Shown here: positions 1 to 8,922 of the stretch, in pieces
Position numbering within the stretch: position 1 is the first letter of the stretch
Layout of the letters: every line of letters starts with the position of its first letter
Assembly (NCBI RefSeq): GCF_027625995.1
Contig: NZ_CP115396.1
Span: forward strand, 2,232,001-2,296,000
DNA from: Hymenobacter yonginensis
GTDB taxonomy: Bacteria > Bacteroidota > Bacteroidia > Cytophagales > Hymenobacteraceae
Direction of reading: 5' to 3'
DNA length: 64,000 nucleotides
The notes under the pieces: generated by a model
Databases searched by the model: none
What the model was told of the DNA's origin: nothing
What the model saw: only the letters and a program-made list of their open reading frames with translations
Position numbers and translations under genes: made by a program

Positions 1-102
1 GTGCGCAAGCCCAAAGGCGCCCTGCCGGGCCAGGTGCTGGTCGAGCGTGAAAAGGTGGTGCTGGTAGTGCCGCTCAACCCGTTCGAGCGCAACGGCGGGT
101 AA
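1..102 (+). CDS. C-terminus of NFACT/RqcH-like protein (partial)
   Basis: An open frame enters from the left edge and ends at a TAA at 100-102. Only the last 33 residues are visible. They begin VRKPKGALPGQVLVERE and continue with short beta-strand-like stretches. This resembles the tail of the NFACT-R (DUF814) domain of RqcH/YloA proteins, which act in ribosome-associated quality control and end in a VRKP.GA.PG pattern. The family call rests on that short motif alone. A strong terminator follows at once, so this is the last gene of its transcript. Confidence 0.5.
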   Translation: MRKPKGALPGQVLVEREKVVLVVPLNPFERNGG

Positions 103-134
103 GCCCCCTGCCGGAGGGCGCCGCAAACGGACAC

Positions 135-171
135 AAAAAAGCCGCTCCAGCTAAGCTGAAGCGGCTTTTTA
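135..171 (+). terminator. Rho-independent terminator after the partial RqcH-like gene
   Basis: A-run, stem GCCGCT.CAGC / GCTG.AGCGGC with a three-base loop, then TTTTT. It lies 33 bp after the stop codon at 102 and just before the convergent tRNA gene, so it may work in both directions. Confidence 0.85.
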
Positions 172-177
172 TTGGAG

Positions 178-259
178 TGCGCGCGGGGAGATTCGAACTC
201 CCACACCCGAAGGCACCACCCCCTCAAGATGGCGTGTCTACCAGTTTCACCACGTGCGC
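178..259 (-). tRNA. tRNA-Leu(GAG)
   Basis: Read on the minus strand, the sequence folds as a class II tRNA. It has a 7-bp acceptor with one A.C mismatch, a D-arm with the leucine-type GGTGAAACTGGTAGACAC, an anticodon stem CCATC/GGTGG around the loop TTGAGGG, a long variable arm (TGCCTTCGGGTG), a T-arm GGGAG-TTCGAAT-CTCCC and discriminator A. The anticodon is GAG. CCA is not encoded (ACTCC follows), as is common in this phylum. Confidence 0.93.
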
Positions 260-539
260 AGATTGGCAAGCACTCCTTTCAAACTTGCTCAAGCCGAAGC
301 CTGAGGCCTTACTGAGGTGGTAAAGCGAGAGCAAAAGTAGGGACTCTGACCGGGTGGCGCAAGCCCCATCCCGTATTTTTTGCTGATTTTGGCCGCCCCG
401 CCCCCTAGTGCTTCCCGTTGTGCACTCAGGATCAGCGAAAAGCCGACTCATTAAAATTTCATACTACTGCACTCATTTTGCCGAAAAGCGGCTGCGCTGG
501 CATGCTGGACAAGCGTTTCACCTCCACTTACTGATGCTT

Positions 540-1016
540 ATGCACGACTTACTGCCTGCCGGCTCCTCGCACGGCAACTTTTTCGCTCGGTTTGCGGGCC
601 GGGTTACGGCGTGGTCGGGCACGACGCTGGCCTTCTGCCTGGCGCTGGGCACGGTGGTCGTCTGGGCCCTAACCGGCCCTATTTTCCAGTATTCCGAAAC
701 CTGGCAGCTGGTCATTAATACCAGCACCACCATCATCACCTTTCTGATGGTGTTCCTGATTCAGCGGGCACAGAACAAGGACTCCCTGGTGCTGCACCTC
801 AAGCTCAACGAGCTCATTGCCGCGCACAAAGGCGCCAGCAACCGGCTCATCAATGCCCAGGACTTTTCGGAAGAGGAAATCCATCTGCTCCACCGCTACT
901 TCACTAAGCTGGCCGAAATGGCCCGGCAGGAGCACAATCTGGGCCGGACGCACAGCGTGGAGGAAGCCGAGGAAAACCACGAAACCAAGCTGCAGGCCGG
1001 CCATCAGCCCCGCTAG
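540..1016 (+). CDS. Low-affinity iron permease family protein
   Basis: A 158-residue membrane protein. Two hydrophobic segments lie at about residues 24-46 (TTLAFCLALGTVVVWALTG) and 57-80 (STTIITFLMVFLIQRAQN). The C-terminal half is charged and helical (LKLNELIAAHKGASNRLI). This is the pattern of the Iron_permease family (PF04120), named for yeast Fet4; in bacteria the substrate is generally untested. The frame is open further upstream, but the paired methionines at 534 and 540 precede the conserved region and I chose 540. The neighbours (Dps and a VIT-type transporter) also handle iron, which supports a metal role. Confidence 0.8.
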   Translation: MHDLLPAGSSHGNFFARFAGRVTAWSGTTLAFCLALGTVVVWALTGPIFQYSETWQLVINTSTTIITFLMVFLIQRAQNKDSLVLHLKLNELIAAHKGASNRLINAQDFSEEEIHLLHRYFTKLAEMARQEHNLGRTHSVEEAEENHETKLQAGHQPR

Positions 1017-1021
1017 GGCAC

Positions 1022-1061
1022 AAAAAAGCCGGCCCGCTTCAGGAAGCAGACCGGCTTTTCT
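1022..1061. terminator. Bidirectional terminator between iron permease and dps
   Basis: AAAAAAGCCGG, inner stem GCTTC/GAAGC, then CCGGCTTTTC. It lies between two convergent genes and has A- and T-runs on opposite sides. Confidence 0.75.
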
Positions 1062-1084
1062 TGGTGCCTTTAGCAGGCGGGCGC

Positions 1085-1762
1085 TTACTCGGCGCGGGCC
1101 AGTGGCGTGTCCACCACGTGCTCCGACACGAACCACACCTGCAGCTCGTTGAGGCGCATTACGTCGCTCACGGCCAGGTCATTCGTGCCGTCGTCGCCGG
1201 CGTCGTCGGCTTCTTTGGCAAACTTGTGGCAGTTCTTGAGAATGATCTGGTGGGCTTCCAGCAGGCGGCCTACCTGAATAGGAGCCTCTTCCCGGTCGCG
1301 GGGAGGGCGCGGAATGCTGGTCAGCTCGGCTACGTCGTGGGCCATTGCCACAGCCACGCCACCCAGAATCTGGATGCGCTCGGCAATGGTGTCGACCAGC
1401 GTGCTTTGCTCTTCATAATGCTTGTCGTAGAGCAGGTGCAGTTGGTAGAAGGTAGGGCCTACCACCTGCCAATGGTGCTTTTTGTACAGGTCGCGCAGCG
1501 TAATGGTGTCGGCCAGCAGCTGGTTGAGGTTGGTCACGCTCTGCTGACGGGTTTTCTCGTCGAGGCCGATGGGCAGGCGCTGGGATACGGTGCCGTATTT
1601 CTGCAGCGGCGCCGGGGCGTGGAACTGCTGGTTGAGGATGGGCTGCACGCTGGGAGCAGCTTGTTCTGAAGCGGAAGAGGTGCCGGCTTTGCGGGCAGAC
1701 GAAGCCTTGGAAGTAGCTGGCGCAGCAGGGGCGGCAGGTTTCTTGGCGGGAGCTTTGGCCAT
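1085..1762 (-). CDS. dps: Dps-family ferritin-like DNA-protection protein
   Basis: 225 residues. The first ~45 form a Lys/Ala/Pro/Ser-rich tail of the kind Dps proteins use to bind DNA. The ferritin-like body follows, with the ferroxidase signature HHWQVVGPTFYQLH, then YDKHYEEQ and DTIAERI, matching the His-Asp-Glu ligands at the Dps dimer interface. The family oxidises Fe(II) with H2O2 and stores the mineral inside a 12-mer, protecting DNA under oxidative stress. I start it at the MAKAPAKK methionine rather than an in-frame ATG 22 codons upstream, because the tail begins there. It is divergent from the VIT gene, with a 117-bp intergenic region that must hold both promoters. Confidence 0.93.
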   Translation of the reverse strand: MAKAPAKKPAAPAAPATSKASSARKAGTSSASEQAAPSVQPILNQQFHAPAPLQKYGTVSQRLPIGLDEKTRQQSVTNLNQLLADTITLRDLYKKHHWQVVGPTFYQLHLLYDKHYEEQSTLVDTIAERIQILGGVAVAMAHDVAELTSIPRPPRDREEAPIQVGRLLEAHQIILKNCHKFAKEADDAGDDGTNDLAVSDVMRLNELQVWFVSEHVVDTPLARAE

Positions 1763-1879
1763 GGGAAAAAGGAAGCGAGGTAAGGTCTGAAGAAAGTTGC
1801 CAGCCAGGGGCCGACAATGTGCATCCATACGCTTGAAATCAAATTTGGGTTAGCTTACATCCTATATTTACTCCATCTC

Positions 1880-2587
1880 ATGCAGCACGCCCACACGCAC
1901 CCCCACCCCGAAGACCATCTGACCAGCTCGGCCATGCTGCAGGACATCGTTATCGGCCTGTCCGATGGCCTGACGGTGCCTTTTGCGCTGGCGGCCGGCC
2001 TGAGCGGGGCGGTGCAGTCTTCGGAACTGGTGATTACGGCGGGCCTGGCAGAGATTGTGGCCGGCTCCATTGCCATGGGCCTGGGCGGCTACCTGGCGGG
2101 CCGCACCGAGGTGGAGCACTACGCCGCCGAGCTGGCGCGTGAGCACCAGGAGGTGCAGGAAGTACCGCACGTGGAGCGCGCCGAAGTAGACGAGCTGCTG
2201 GCCGAAATGGGCCTCTCGGCCGAAACCCGCGCCCTGGCCGTGCAGGAGCTCACCGCCGACCCGGAGCAGTGGGTGCGCTTCATGATGAAATACGAGCTGG
2301 GCCTAGAGCAGCCCGACCCGCGCCAAGCCCCCAAAAGCGCCTTTACCATTAGCTTGGCGTATGCGCTGGGCGGCCTGATTCCGCTGAGCGCCTACTTTCT
2401 CACCGACACTCCCACCGAGGGCCTGCTCTGGTCGGCGGTGATAACGCTGGTGTGTTTGCTGCTGTTCGGCTACCTGAAAAGCCGCCTGACGGGCCAGCCG
2501 CCCGTTATCGGGGCGCTGCGGATGGCGGGTATTGGGGCGCTGGCCGCCGGCGCGGCCTTCTTCGTGGCCCGCCTTATCAGTGCCTGA
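1880..2587 (+). CDS. VIT1/CCC1 (VIT) family iron/manganese transporter
   Basis: 235 residues. A His-rich start (MQHAHTHPHPEDH) is followed by the VIT signature QDIVIGLSDGLTVPFALAAG (residues ~20-40), a second helix (ITAGLAEIVAGSIAMGLGGY), an acidic cytosolic helical stretch with many Glu and His (~75-140), and three C-terminal membrane helices. VIT proteins export Fe(II) or Mn(II) from the cytosol by proton antiport, with metals bound by the acidic helix bundle. It is divergent from dps, which fits a shared response to excess iron. No Fur box could be identified by eye. Confidence 0.9.
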   Translation: MQHAHTHPHPEDHLTSSAMLQDIVIGLSDGLTVPFALAAGLSGAVQSSELVITAGLAEIVAGSIAMGLGGYLAGRTEVEHYAAELAREHQEVQEVPHVERAEVDELLAEMGLSAETRALAVQELTADPEQWVRFMMKYELGLEQPDPRQAPKSAFTISLAYALGGLIPLSAYFLTDTPTEGLLWSAVITLVCLLLFGYLKSRLTGQPPVIGALRMAGIGALAAGAAFFVARLISA

Positions 2588-2716
2588 CCTCTACGCGCCT
2601 GCCGCCGGGCGGCTCCTGCCGTAGTTGTTATGGCTGCGGCTGCGCTGTGTGCGTAGACGGAGTAGCCGGGGCGGTTCCAGGCTGCCCCCTTTTTCTTTCC
2701 ATTCCAGCGTTCTGCC

Positions 2717-3259
2717 ATGCCTTTTCCTTTCTTCGGCGATGACAAATCCACCATTGCTAAACTCCTTTCCACGCTGCCGCAGACTGGCCGCCTGGAATGG
2801 ATCGGCCTGCGCCCGGCCCGGCGCGAGCCGCTGCTTTCGGTGCCGGAAGCTACCGTGGAAACCGACCGCCACCTAGCCGGCGACCACGCCCGGCCCAAGG
2901 CCGGCGGCAAGCGCCAGATTACGCTGGTGCAGCAGGAGCATCTGGCGGCCGTTGCCGGCTACCTGGGCCTGGAGGCACCGGTAGACCCCGGCCGGCTGCG
3001 CCGCAACCTGGTGGTGAGCGGCCTGAATCTGTTGGCCCTCAAAAACCGGCAGGTGCTTATCGGCGACACTGTCGTACTGGAAATTACGGGCGAGTGCCAC
3101 CCCTGCTCCCGCATGGAGGAAGAGCTGGGCCCCGGCGGCTACAACGCCATGCGCGGCCACGGCGGCATCACGGCCCGCATTGTGCAGGGCGGCCTCATAC
3201 GGGTGGGCGACGCGGTGCGCGTGGCACCAATGGCGGCTCCTGCCGCAAAGCCGGAGTAA
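2717..3259 (+). CDS. MOSC domain-containing protein
   Basis: 180 residues. The region LLSVPEATVETDRHLAGDHARPK followed by ITLVQQEHLAAVA, NLVVSGLNL and GDTVVLEITGECHPCSRME is the MOSC fold, with its conserved Cys in HPCSRM. MOSC domains occur in molybdenum-cofactor sulfurases, and as stand-alone proteins (YiiM type) linked to molybdoenzymes or detoxification. No PLP-dependent sulfurase domain is attached, so this is the stand-alone form and its sulfur acceptor is unknown. It runs toward the osmC-like gene with only 12 bp between the stop codons. Confidence 0.85.
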   Translation: MPFPFFGDDKSTIAKLLSTLPQTGRLEWIGLRPARREPLLSVPEATVETDRHLAGDHARPKAGGKRQITLVQQEHLAAVAGYLGLEAPVDPGRLRRNLVVSGLNLLALKNRQVLIGDTVVLEITGECHPCSRMEEELGPGGYNAMRGHGGITARIVQGGLIRVGDAVRVAPMAAPAAKPE

Positions 3260-3271
3260 ACCGGAGACGGA

Positions 3272-3694
3272 TCAGGCCAGTATGGCCTGATAGGTGATAG
3301 TAGCCTGCAGCACCTTCGAAACCGGACAGTTCTGGCTGGCATCGTTCACGAACCGCTCAAACTGCTCGGCCGACAGGCCAGGCACGGCCGCATCGACGGT
3401 CAGGTGGGAGCTGACAATGCAGCCTTCGTGCAGGGCTACCGCGCACTGGGCATGAATATGGTCGGCGGTGAAGCCCGCGGACTGCAGGTTGAAAGCCAGC
3501 TTCATGGCGAAGCAGCCGGCATGCGCCGCCGCCAGCAGCTCTTCCGGATTAGTGCCTACTCCTCCCTCTGCGAAGCGGGAGCGGTAGCTGTAACGGGCTT
3601 CCTGCAACACGGTGCTGCCCGTGCTGAGCTGGCCGGTACCATCGGTACCCCGGCCGTGCCATTGCGCGGCTGCGGATCGTTGAATAATAGACAT
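3272..3694 (-). CDS. OsmC/Ohr family peroxiredoxin-like protein
   Basis: 140 residues. Both catalytic cysteines of the family are visible: one in AAAHAGCFAMKL (about residue 55) and one in ASQNCPVSKVL (about residue 123). The glycine-rich EGGVGTNPEELL before the first Cys is also typical. OsmC proteins reduce organic hydroperoxides in the cytosol and are often induced by osmotic or oxidative stress. The start MSIIQRSAAAQWHG is the usual family N-terminus; an in-frame ATG 30 codons upstream adds only atypical sequence. Confidence 0.92.
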   Translation of the reverse strand: MSIIQRSAAAQWHGRGTDGTGQLSTGSTVLQEARYSYRSRFAEGGVGTNPEELLAAAHAGCFAMKLAFNLQSAGFTADHIHAQCAVALHEGCIVSSHLTVDAAVPGLSAEQFERFVNDASQNCPVSKVLQATITYQAILA

Positions 3695-4203
3695 GGCGGG
3701 AAGTGAGAGTATGACGAGCCTGCCGGCCAACAGGGCCCGGCGCGGCCAACCAGCCCGTAAGTTAGCAGACGTACGCAAGCCCACATATATCCGGATGCTT
3801 CCGTTTCGGGACTTACTGGCTCAAAAAGAGAAGTCGGGGCATTGGGCAGGCCGCCAGCTCTGGCTACCGTTGCGGCACCCGGCCTGCCGCGATGACTCAT
3901 ATTGGCAAAATACCACTTACCAGCCCAGTCTAACCGTTCATGCTGATAAGCTGTTTGGTGGGCGCAGGCATGGCTCCAAATTTGGGAAAAGCCTAAACGG
4001 TATAGTTTGTACAGTGTTTGCAAATAGCCGCAATTTTATACAGCATAATTTTTTAATGAATTTTTAATCCTTTTTACCAATCCATTCCGCTTACCGATGC
4101 CGTAAGGCTTGTGTCTACTTGGATAGGTGTATTGGCATAATACAACCATACGCCGTGGACCTTCAGCCTTATTTTCCCTTTCCACCTTACCCTGTTTCCT
4201 GTG
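3695..4203. other. Intergenic region upstream of the DUF4394 gene
   Basis: About 510 bp without a convincing gene. The right half (about 4000-4130) is AT-rich and should hold the promoter of the following gene. I found no clean TTTG/TAnnTTTG pair and no repeat. Confidence 0.5.
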
Positions 4204-7200
4204 ATGAAAACACCCTTACGCTCTGCGTTTACGCCCTTCAACCGCCGTATGTTGGGCCTCACTGTAGGCCTGGGCCTGATGGGCACCGTGGCGGCACAGG
4301 CCCAGACGGTTTATGGCCTCAACCGGACAACCAGCCAGCTGATTGTATCGACCTTTGCGAGCGGTACGCCTTCGTTTCTGCCCATCACGGGCGTAACCGC
4401 CGGCCAGACCATCGTTGGACTGGATTCGCGGCCGGCAACCGGCGAGCTGTTTGCGCTGGGATACACGGGTAGCGGCACGGCGCAGCTCTACACCATTAGC
4501 AAAACTTCCGGCGCGGCTACGCCCATCGGCGGTACACTGGCCCTGGCGCTGGGCAACGGCTTCGAGGGCGTTGGTTTCGACTTCAATCCGACCGTGGACC
4601 GCATCCGGGTAACGAGCCTGACGGGCACCAACTACCGCCTCAATCCCAACAACGGCGCCCTGGCTTTCACAGACGGTGTGCTGAACCTGCCCAGCGGTAC
4701 GCCGGCCGTAGGCTCGGTAGCGTATACCAACAGCTTTATCGGTACGGCTACTACCACGCTCTACGACGTGGACGAGAGCCGCTCGACGCTTTACATCCAG
4801 AATCCGCCCAACAACGGCACCCTGGCCTCGCCCGTGCCCATCACGCGCAACGCACTGCCGCTACTGGCGGCCGGCGACCAGACCGACCTCGACATCTATA
4901 CTGATCCGGCCAGCCGCACCCAAATTGCGCTGCTGACCGTGACGCGGTTCACCAACAACATTCCGCAGACCATCTTTTATACCCTGGATCTGGCTACCGG
5001 CAACGCCTCGCTGCTGATGACTGGCCAGGCAGGGCTGGCAGTGGATGATATTGCGTTTGGCATCGACCGGACGGCGCCGGCCCCGAGCGGGCAGCTGCTC
5101 TACGCGCTGAACACCAACAACACGCTGGTATCGTTCTACTCTAACACGCCCGGCTACATTCTGGCCGCCACGGCTATTACGGGCGTTACCGCCGGCCAAA
5201 CGCTGGTGGGCACCGACTTCCGGCCCAACAACGGCCAGTACATTGGCCTGGGCTACGATGCCACCACTACCGGTGCCAACACGCAGCTCTACAGCATTGT
5301 GCCGGCTACCGGCATAGCTACGCCTATCGGCGCGGCTATCCGGCTGGAGCTGGGCGGCCCGGCCGATAACATCGGCTTCGATTTCAACCCGACCGTGGAC
5401 CGCATCCGGGTGGTGAGCACTAACCGCGCCGATTTCCGCCTCAATCCCAACAACGGCGCCCTGGCCGCCACCGATGGCCAGCTTACGTACGCCGCCGGCG
5501 ACCCGAACGCCGGCACCGCGCCCCGCATCGGCACGGTGGGCTACACCAATAGCTACGTGGGCAGCACCAGCACAACGCTGTATGACATCGACGAGGCGCT
5601 CAGCATTCTGGCCATCCAGAACCCGCCGAATGCCGGCACCCTCAATACGGTAGGCAACAACACCGGGCTGACCCTGAATCCGAACAACGCTCTGGCCGAC
5701 CTCGACATCTTCTTCGACCAGAGCACCTCCACCAACCGGGCGTTCCTGACGGCCAACCCCGGCGGCCAGGCCACCAGCAACCTTTACACGCTGGACCTGG
5801 GCACGGCCAACCCCACGCTGGTGGGCGCCATCGGGCTGGGCATTCCGGTGCGCGACGTAGCCGCCCTGATTGGGGGCGCCAATGCCTCAGCGGCCCTGAC
5901 CGGGCGCCTGCTGTACGGTGTGGCCGGCGGCAACCTGGTGTCGTTTGACTCCGGCAACCCCGGCATTATCCGCACGGCTGTCAACATTACCGGCCTGCCT
6001 GCCAACGGCTCGCAGGTGCTGGTGGGCACCGACTTCCGCCCCGCCACTGGCATGCTGTATGCGCTCGGCTACGACGCCGCCAACCAGCAGGGCCAGCTCT
6101 ACACCCTGAACCTGACCACCGGGGCCCTGGCGCCGGTCGGCAGCCTGCAGGCCATGCCGCTGGGCACCGTGGCCTCCAGCATCGGCTTCGATTTCAACCC
6201 GGTTCCGGACCGGATCCGCATCACGTCGGCTTCTACCCAGGCTAATCTGCGAATGAACCCGAACGATGGCACGTTCCTCACGGACGGCACCCTCTCCAAC
6301 CCCAACGGCGCACCAGCGCTGTCGGCCGTGGGCTACACCAACAACGACAACAACACCGCCACCGGCACCACGCTCTACGGCTACGACCAGGCCCGCAACG
6401 TACTGCTGCGCTCCACCGATGCCAACGCCGGCACCTACGTAGACCAGGGCGCTACGGGTCTGACCATCACTCCGGGGGCTGATTTCGACATCTTCGCCGA
6501 CCTAACTACGCCGGCCACGCCCGTCAACACGGCGTATTTGGTAGCCGCCCCAACGGGCAGCAGCGCCGACAACCTGTACACCGTCGACCTGACCAGCGGC
6601 AGCGCCACGGTGGTAGGCCGCATCGGCAGCGGCTCCAACCTCACCGGCCTGGCTGCCTTCCTGACGCCGGTACTCAACGGCATCACCTGGACCGGCGCTA
6701 TCAGCAGTGACTGGACTAACCCGGGCAACTGGAACCCCATGCAGGTGCCTACTGCCACCGACAACGTCACGATTCCGGACGTCGCCAACGACCCGGTGGT
6801 AAGCACGCCCCAGCAAGTCAACAGCCTGCTGCTGGGCAGCGGCGCTACCCTCACCACGGCCGAGGGTAGCCAGCTCACCCTCAACGGCAACTTCACGAAC
6901 ACTGGCGGCTCGGTGCTAGGTACCGGCAATGGCGAATTCCGCTTCTCGGGCTCTACGGCCCAGACCATCAGCGGCACCAGCACAACCTTTAACAACCTGA
7001 CGGCCGGACCAGCAGGCGTAGTAGCCAACGCCCCGGTACTGGTGCAGCGGGTGCTGCTGCTGAATGGCAACCTCACATCCAACGGCAACCTGACGCTGCT
7101 TTCTAATGCCACCGGCACGGCCCACGTCGTAAACAATGGCTCGGCCGTTGTGAGTGGTACGGCTACGGTGCAGCGCTACATTGATGCCACCCGCAACGGC

Positions 7201-8556
7201 GGTAGCGGCTACCGCCACTACTCGGCGCCGGTGTCCGTGTCCACGGTGGCTGATCTGGCTACCAGTGGCTTCTCGCTGGTGGTGAACCCGGCCTACAACA
7301 CGGCTGCGGTACCAAGCGCCGTTACGCCCTTCCCCACGGTATTTGGGTATCGTGAAAGCCGGGTAACGACCAGCGGCAACCCTACCCCGCAGGATTTTGA
7401 CCGCGGCTTTATATCGCCTAACGCTACCACCGATACGCTGGTGGTTACCCGCGGCTACACGGTGAACATCCCGGCCGCACAGACCGTGGACTTCGTGGGC
7501 ACGCTCAACAATGGCACGTATACCGCCGGCGGCCTGACCCGCGGCACGCAGACCGAATCGGGCTGGCACCTGCGCGGCAACCCCTATCCATCGCCCATCG
7601 ACTGGGAGCTGGTAGTGCGCAACAACGTCGACGCTACCGTGTACGTGTACCGCTCTACGGGCCAGTACGCCGGCACTTACTCCACTTACACAGTAAACGG
7701 CACCGGCACCAACGGCGGCGAGCGGCGCATTGCCTCGGGCCAGGGCTTCTTCGTGCGGGCCAGCGTGCCGGGCACCTCGAACGCCTCGCTCACATTCACC
7801 AACACGGCGCGCTACACCACGTACGAAAACCCCGTGTTCCAGCGCGGCGCAGCCGACTCGCCTCTCGTGCGGCTGGATCTGCGCAGTGCGGCCGGCGCGG
7901 CCGATGAAGCCGTAGTGTATTTCGAGGACGCAGCCACTGCCGGCTTCGACTCGCAGCTGGATGCCTACAAGCTGCAGGGCGGTGCCCCGCTACTGCTGGC
8001 CAGTGAAGCTGCTTCGGGCACGCTGCTCGCCGTAAACGCCCTGCCGCAGCTCGCCCAGCGCGACGTGCTGGTGCCGCTGCGGGTGCAGGCTGCCGCTGGC
8101 AGCTACACGCTGCGTGCCACGGAGCTGTTGCGGCTGCCCGCCGGCACCTACGCCTACCTCCGCGACGCCCAGACCGGTGCCCTCACCGACCTCACGAGCC
8201 AGGCAGAATATAGCTTCTCGCTGAATACCGGGGCCGCTGCTACCGGTCGGTTCTCGCTGCTGCTCACCCAGCAGCGCGTGCTGGCCAACGCGCCGGCGTC
8301 TTTGAGCCAGCAGGTGGCCGTGTTCCCGAACCCCGCCCGCGGTACGGTATCGGTTAGCCTGCCGGCTTCGCTGGCCCGTGAGGCCACGGCCGTGCAGCTG
8401 GTGAACTCGCTTGGCCAGGCCGTACGCAGCCTCACGCTGCCCGCCGGCTCTACCGATGCTCGTCAGGTTTCGCTGTCGGGCGTGGCCGCCGGGGTGTACA
8501 CGCTGCGTCTGCAGACCACCCAGGGCACCATCAACAAGCGCCTGATCGTAGAATAG
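4204..8556 (+). CDS. Secreted triple-DUF4394 protein with T9SS sorting domain
   Basis: 1450 residues. A signal peptide ends near residue 32 (VAAQAQTVYG). Three DUF4394 repeats follow, each carrying GFDFNP.(V)DRIR(V/I), at about residues 124, 390 and 659, and each opening with a GxLLYxL/LV.F element. A linker with TWTGAISSDWTNPGNW starts near 826; such modules are common in Bacteroidota surface proteins. The last ~75 residues (VFPNPARGTVSVSLP through YTLRLQTTQGT) form a type A T9SS sorting domain, so the protein is probably exported and cell-surface attached. DUF4394 is predicted to be a beta-propeller-like fold of unknown function. GTG at 4201 directly precedes the ATG used here. Confidence 0.92.
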   Translation: MKTPLRSAFTPFNRRMLGLTVGLGLMGTVAAQAQTVYGLNRTTSQLIVSTFASGTPSFLPITGVTAGQTIVGLDSRPATGELFALGYTGSGTAQLYTISKTSGAATPIGGTLALALGNGFEGVGFDFNPTVDRIRVTSLTGTNYRLNPNNGALAFTDGVLNLPSGTPAVGSVAYTNSFIGTATTTLYDVDESRSTLYIQNPPNNGTLASPVPITRNALPLLAAGDQTDLDIYTDPASRTQIALLTVTRFTNNIPQTIFYTLDLATGNASLLMTGQAGLAVDDIAFGIDRTAPAPSGQLLYALNTNNTLVSFYSNTPGYILAATAITGVTAGQTLVGTDFRPNNGQYIGLGYDATTTGANTQLYSIVPATGIATPIGAAIRLELGGPADNIGFDFNPTVDRIRVVSTNRADFRLNPNNGALAATDGQLTYAAGDPNAGTAPRIGTVGYTNSYVGSTSTTLYDIDEALSILAIQNPPNAGTLNTVGNNTGLTLNPNNALADLDIFFDQSTSTNRAFLTANPGGQATSNLYTLDLGTANPTLVGAIGLGIPVRDVAALIGGANASAALTGRLLYGVAGGNLVSFDSGNPGIIRTAVNITGLPANGSQVLVGTDFRPATGMLYALGYDAANQQGQLYTLNLTTGALAPVGSLQAMPLGTVASSIGFDFNPVPDRIRITSASTQANLRMNPNDGTFLTDGTLSNPNGAPALSAVGYTNNDNNTATGTTLYGYDQARNVLLRSTDANAGTYVDQGATGLTITPGADFDIFADLTTPATPVNTAYLVAAPTGSSADNLYTVDLTSGSATVVGRIGSGSNLTGLAAFLTPVLNGITWTGAISSDWTNPGNWNPMQVPTATDNVTIPDVANDPVVSTPQQVNSLLLGSGATLTTAEGSQLTLNGNFTNTGGSVLGTGNGEFRFSGSTAQTISGTSTTFNNLTAGPAGVVANAPVLVQRVLLLNGNLTSNGNLTLLSNATGTAHVVNNGSAVVSGTATVQRYIDATRNGGSGYRHYSAPVSVSTVADLATSGFSLVVNPAYNTAAVPSAVTPFPTVFGYRESRVTTSGNPTPQDFDRGFISPNATTDTLVVTRGYTVNIPAAQTVDFVGTLNNGTYTAGGLTRGTQTESGWHLRGNPYPSPIDWELVVRNNVDATVYVYRSTGQYAGTYSTYTVNGTGTNGGERRIASGQGFFVRASVPGTSNASLTFTNTARYTTYENPVFQRGAADSPLVRLDLRSAAGAADEAVVYFEDAATAGFDSQLDAYKLQGGAPLLLASEAASGTLLAVNALPQLAQRDVLVPLRVQAAAGSYTLRATELLRLPAGTYAYLRDAQTGALTDLTSQAEYSFSLNTGAAATGRFSLLLTQQRVLANAPASLSQQVAVFPNPARGTVSVSLPASLAREATAVQLVNSLGQAVRSLTLPAGSTDARQVSLSGVAAGVYTLRLQTTQGTINKRLIVE

Positions 8557-8561
8557 CCGTT

Positions 8562-8610
8562 ACACTGCGGCCCGGCTGCCCAACCGTTGCTGGCAGCCGG
8601 GCCGCAGTGT
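8562..8610. other. Perfect 19-bp GC-rich hairpin between two genes
   Basis: ACACTGCGGCCCGGCTGCC at 8562-8580 is the exact reverse complement of 8592-8610, with an 11-base loop. No T-run follows, so it is not a normal terminator. It lies 5 bp after the DUF4394 stop and 39 bp before the PID-CTERM start; an mRNA-stabilising or processing role is possible. Confidence 0.7.
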
Positions 8611-8649
8611 ACCGCACCTTGTCTTCCTCGTTTTGCTAGCCTTCTTCGT

Positions 8650-8865
8650 ATGAAAATCCTTTCCTCTTCTCTTCGTTTCGTGCTAGCTACGGCTGGTATT
8701 GTTCTGGCGTCTGGTGGCCTCAGTTTGGTGCAGGCCCAGGGCCCCGGCTCTGGCGGCCCTACTCCTACGCCCACTGCCGTACCCATCGACGGCGGCGCCT
8801 CCCTGCTGCTGGCAGCTGGTGTAGGTTTTGGCCTCAAAAAACTGCGCGACCACCGCAAACGATAA
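8650..8865 (+). CDS. PID-CTERM protein-sorting motif mini-protein
   Basis: 71 residues. A signal peptide (KILSSSLRFVLATAGIVLASG) is followed by a low-complexity GPGSGGPTPTPTAVP spacer and the tripartite C-terminus P-I-D-G-G, a hydrophobic stretch (SLLLAAGVGFGLKKL) and a basic tail (RDHRKR). That is the Bacteroidota PID-CTERM sorting signal, which resembles PEP-CTERM and LPXTG tails and implies a dedicated processing enzyme; none is visible in this window. Almost nothing of the mature protein would remain outside the signals. It follows the DUF4394 gene and ends in a strong terminator. Confidence 0.85.
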   Translation: MKILSSSLRFVLATAGIVLASGGLSLVQAQGPGSGGPTPTPTAVPIDGGASLLLAAGVGFGLKKLRDHRKR

Positions 8866-8886
8866 GCTGCTCTGCTGTAAACGTAC

Positions 8887-8922
8887 AAAAAGCCCGCTCC
8901 ACCCCGTGGAGCGGGCTTTTTG
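8887..8922 (+). terminator. Terminator after the PID-CTERM gene
   Basis: AAAAAGCCCGCTCCAC, loop CCC, GTGGAGCGGGCTTTTT: a perfect 16-bp symmetric hairpin 21 bp after the stop codon. Confidence 0.92.
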
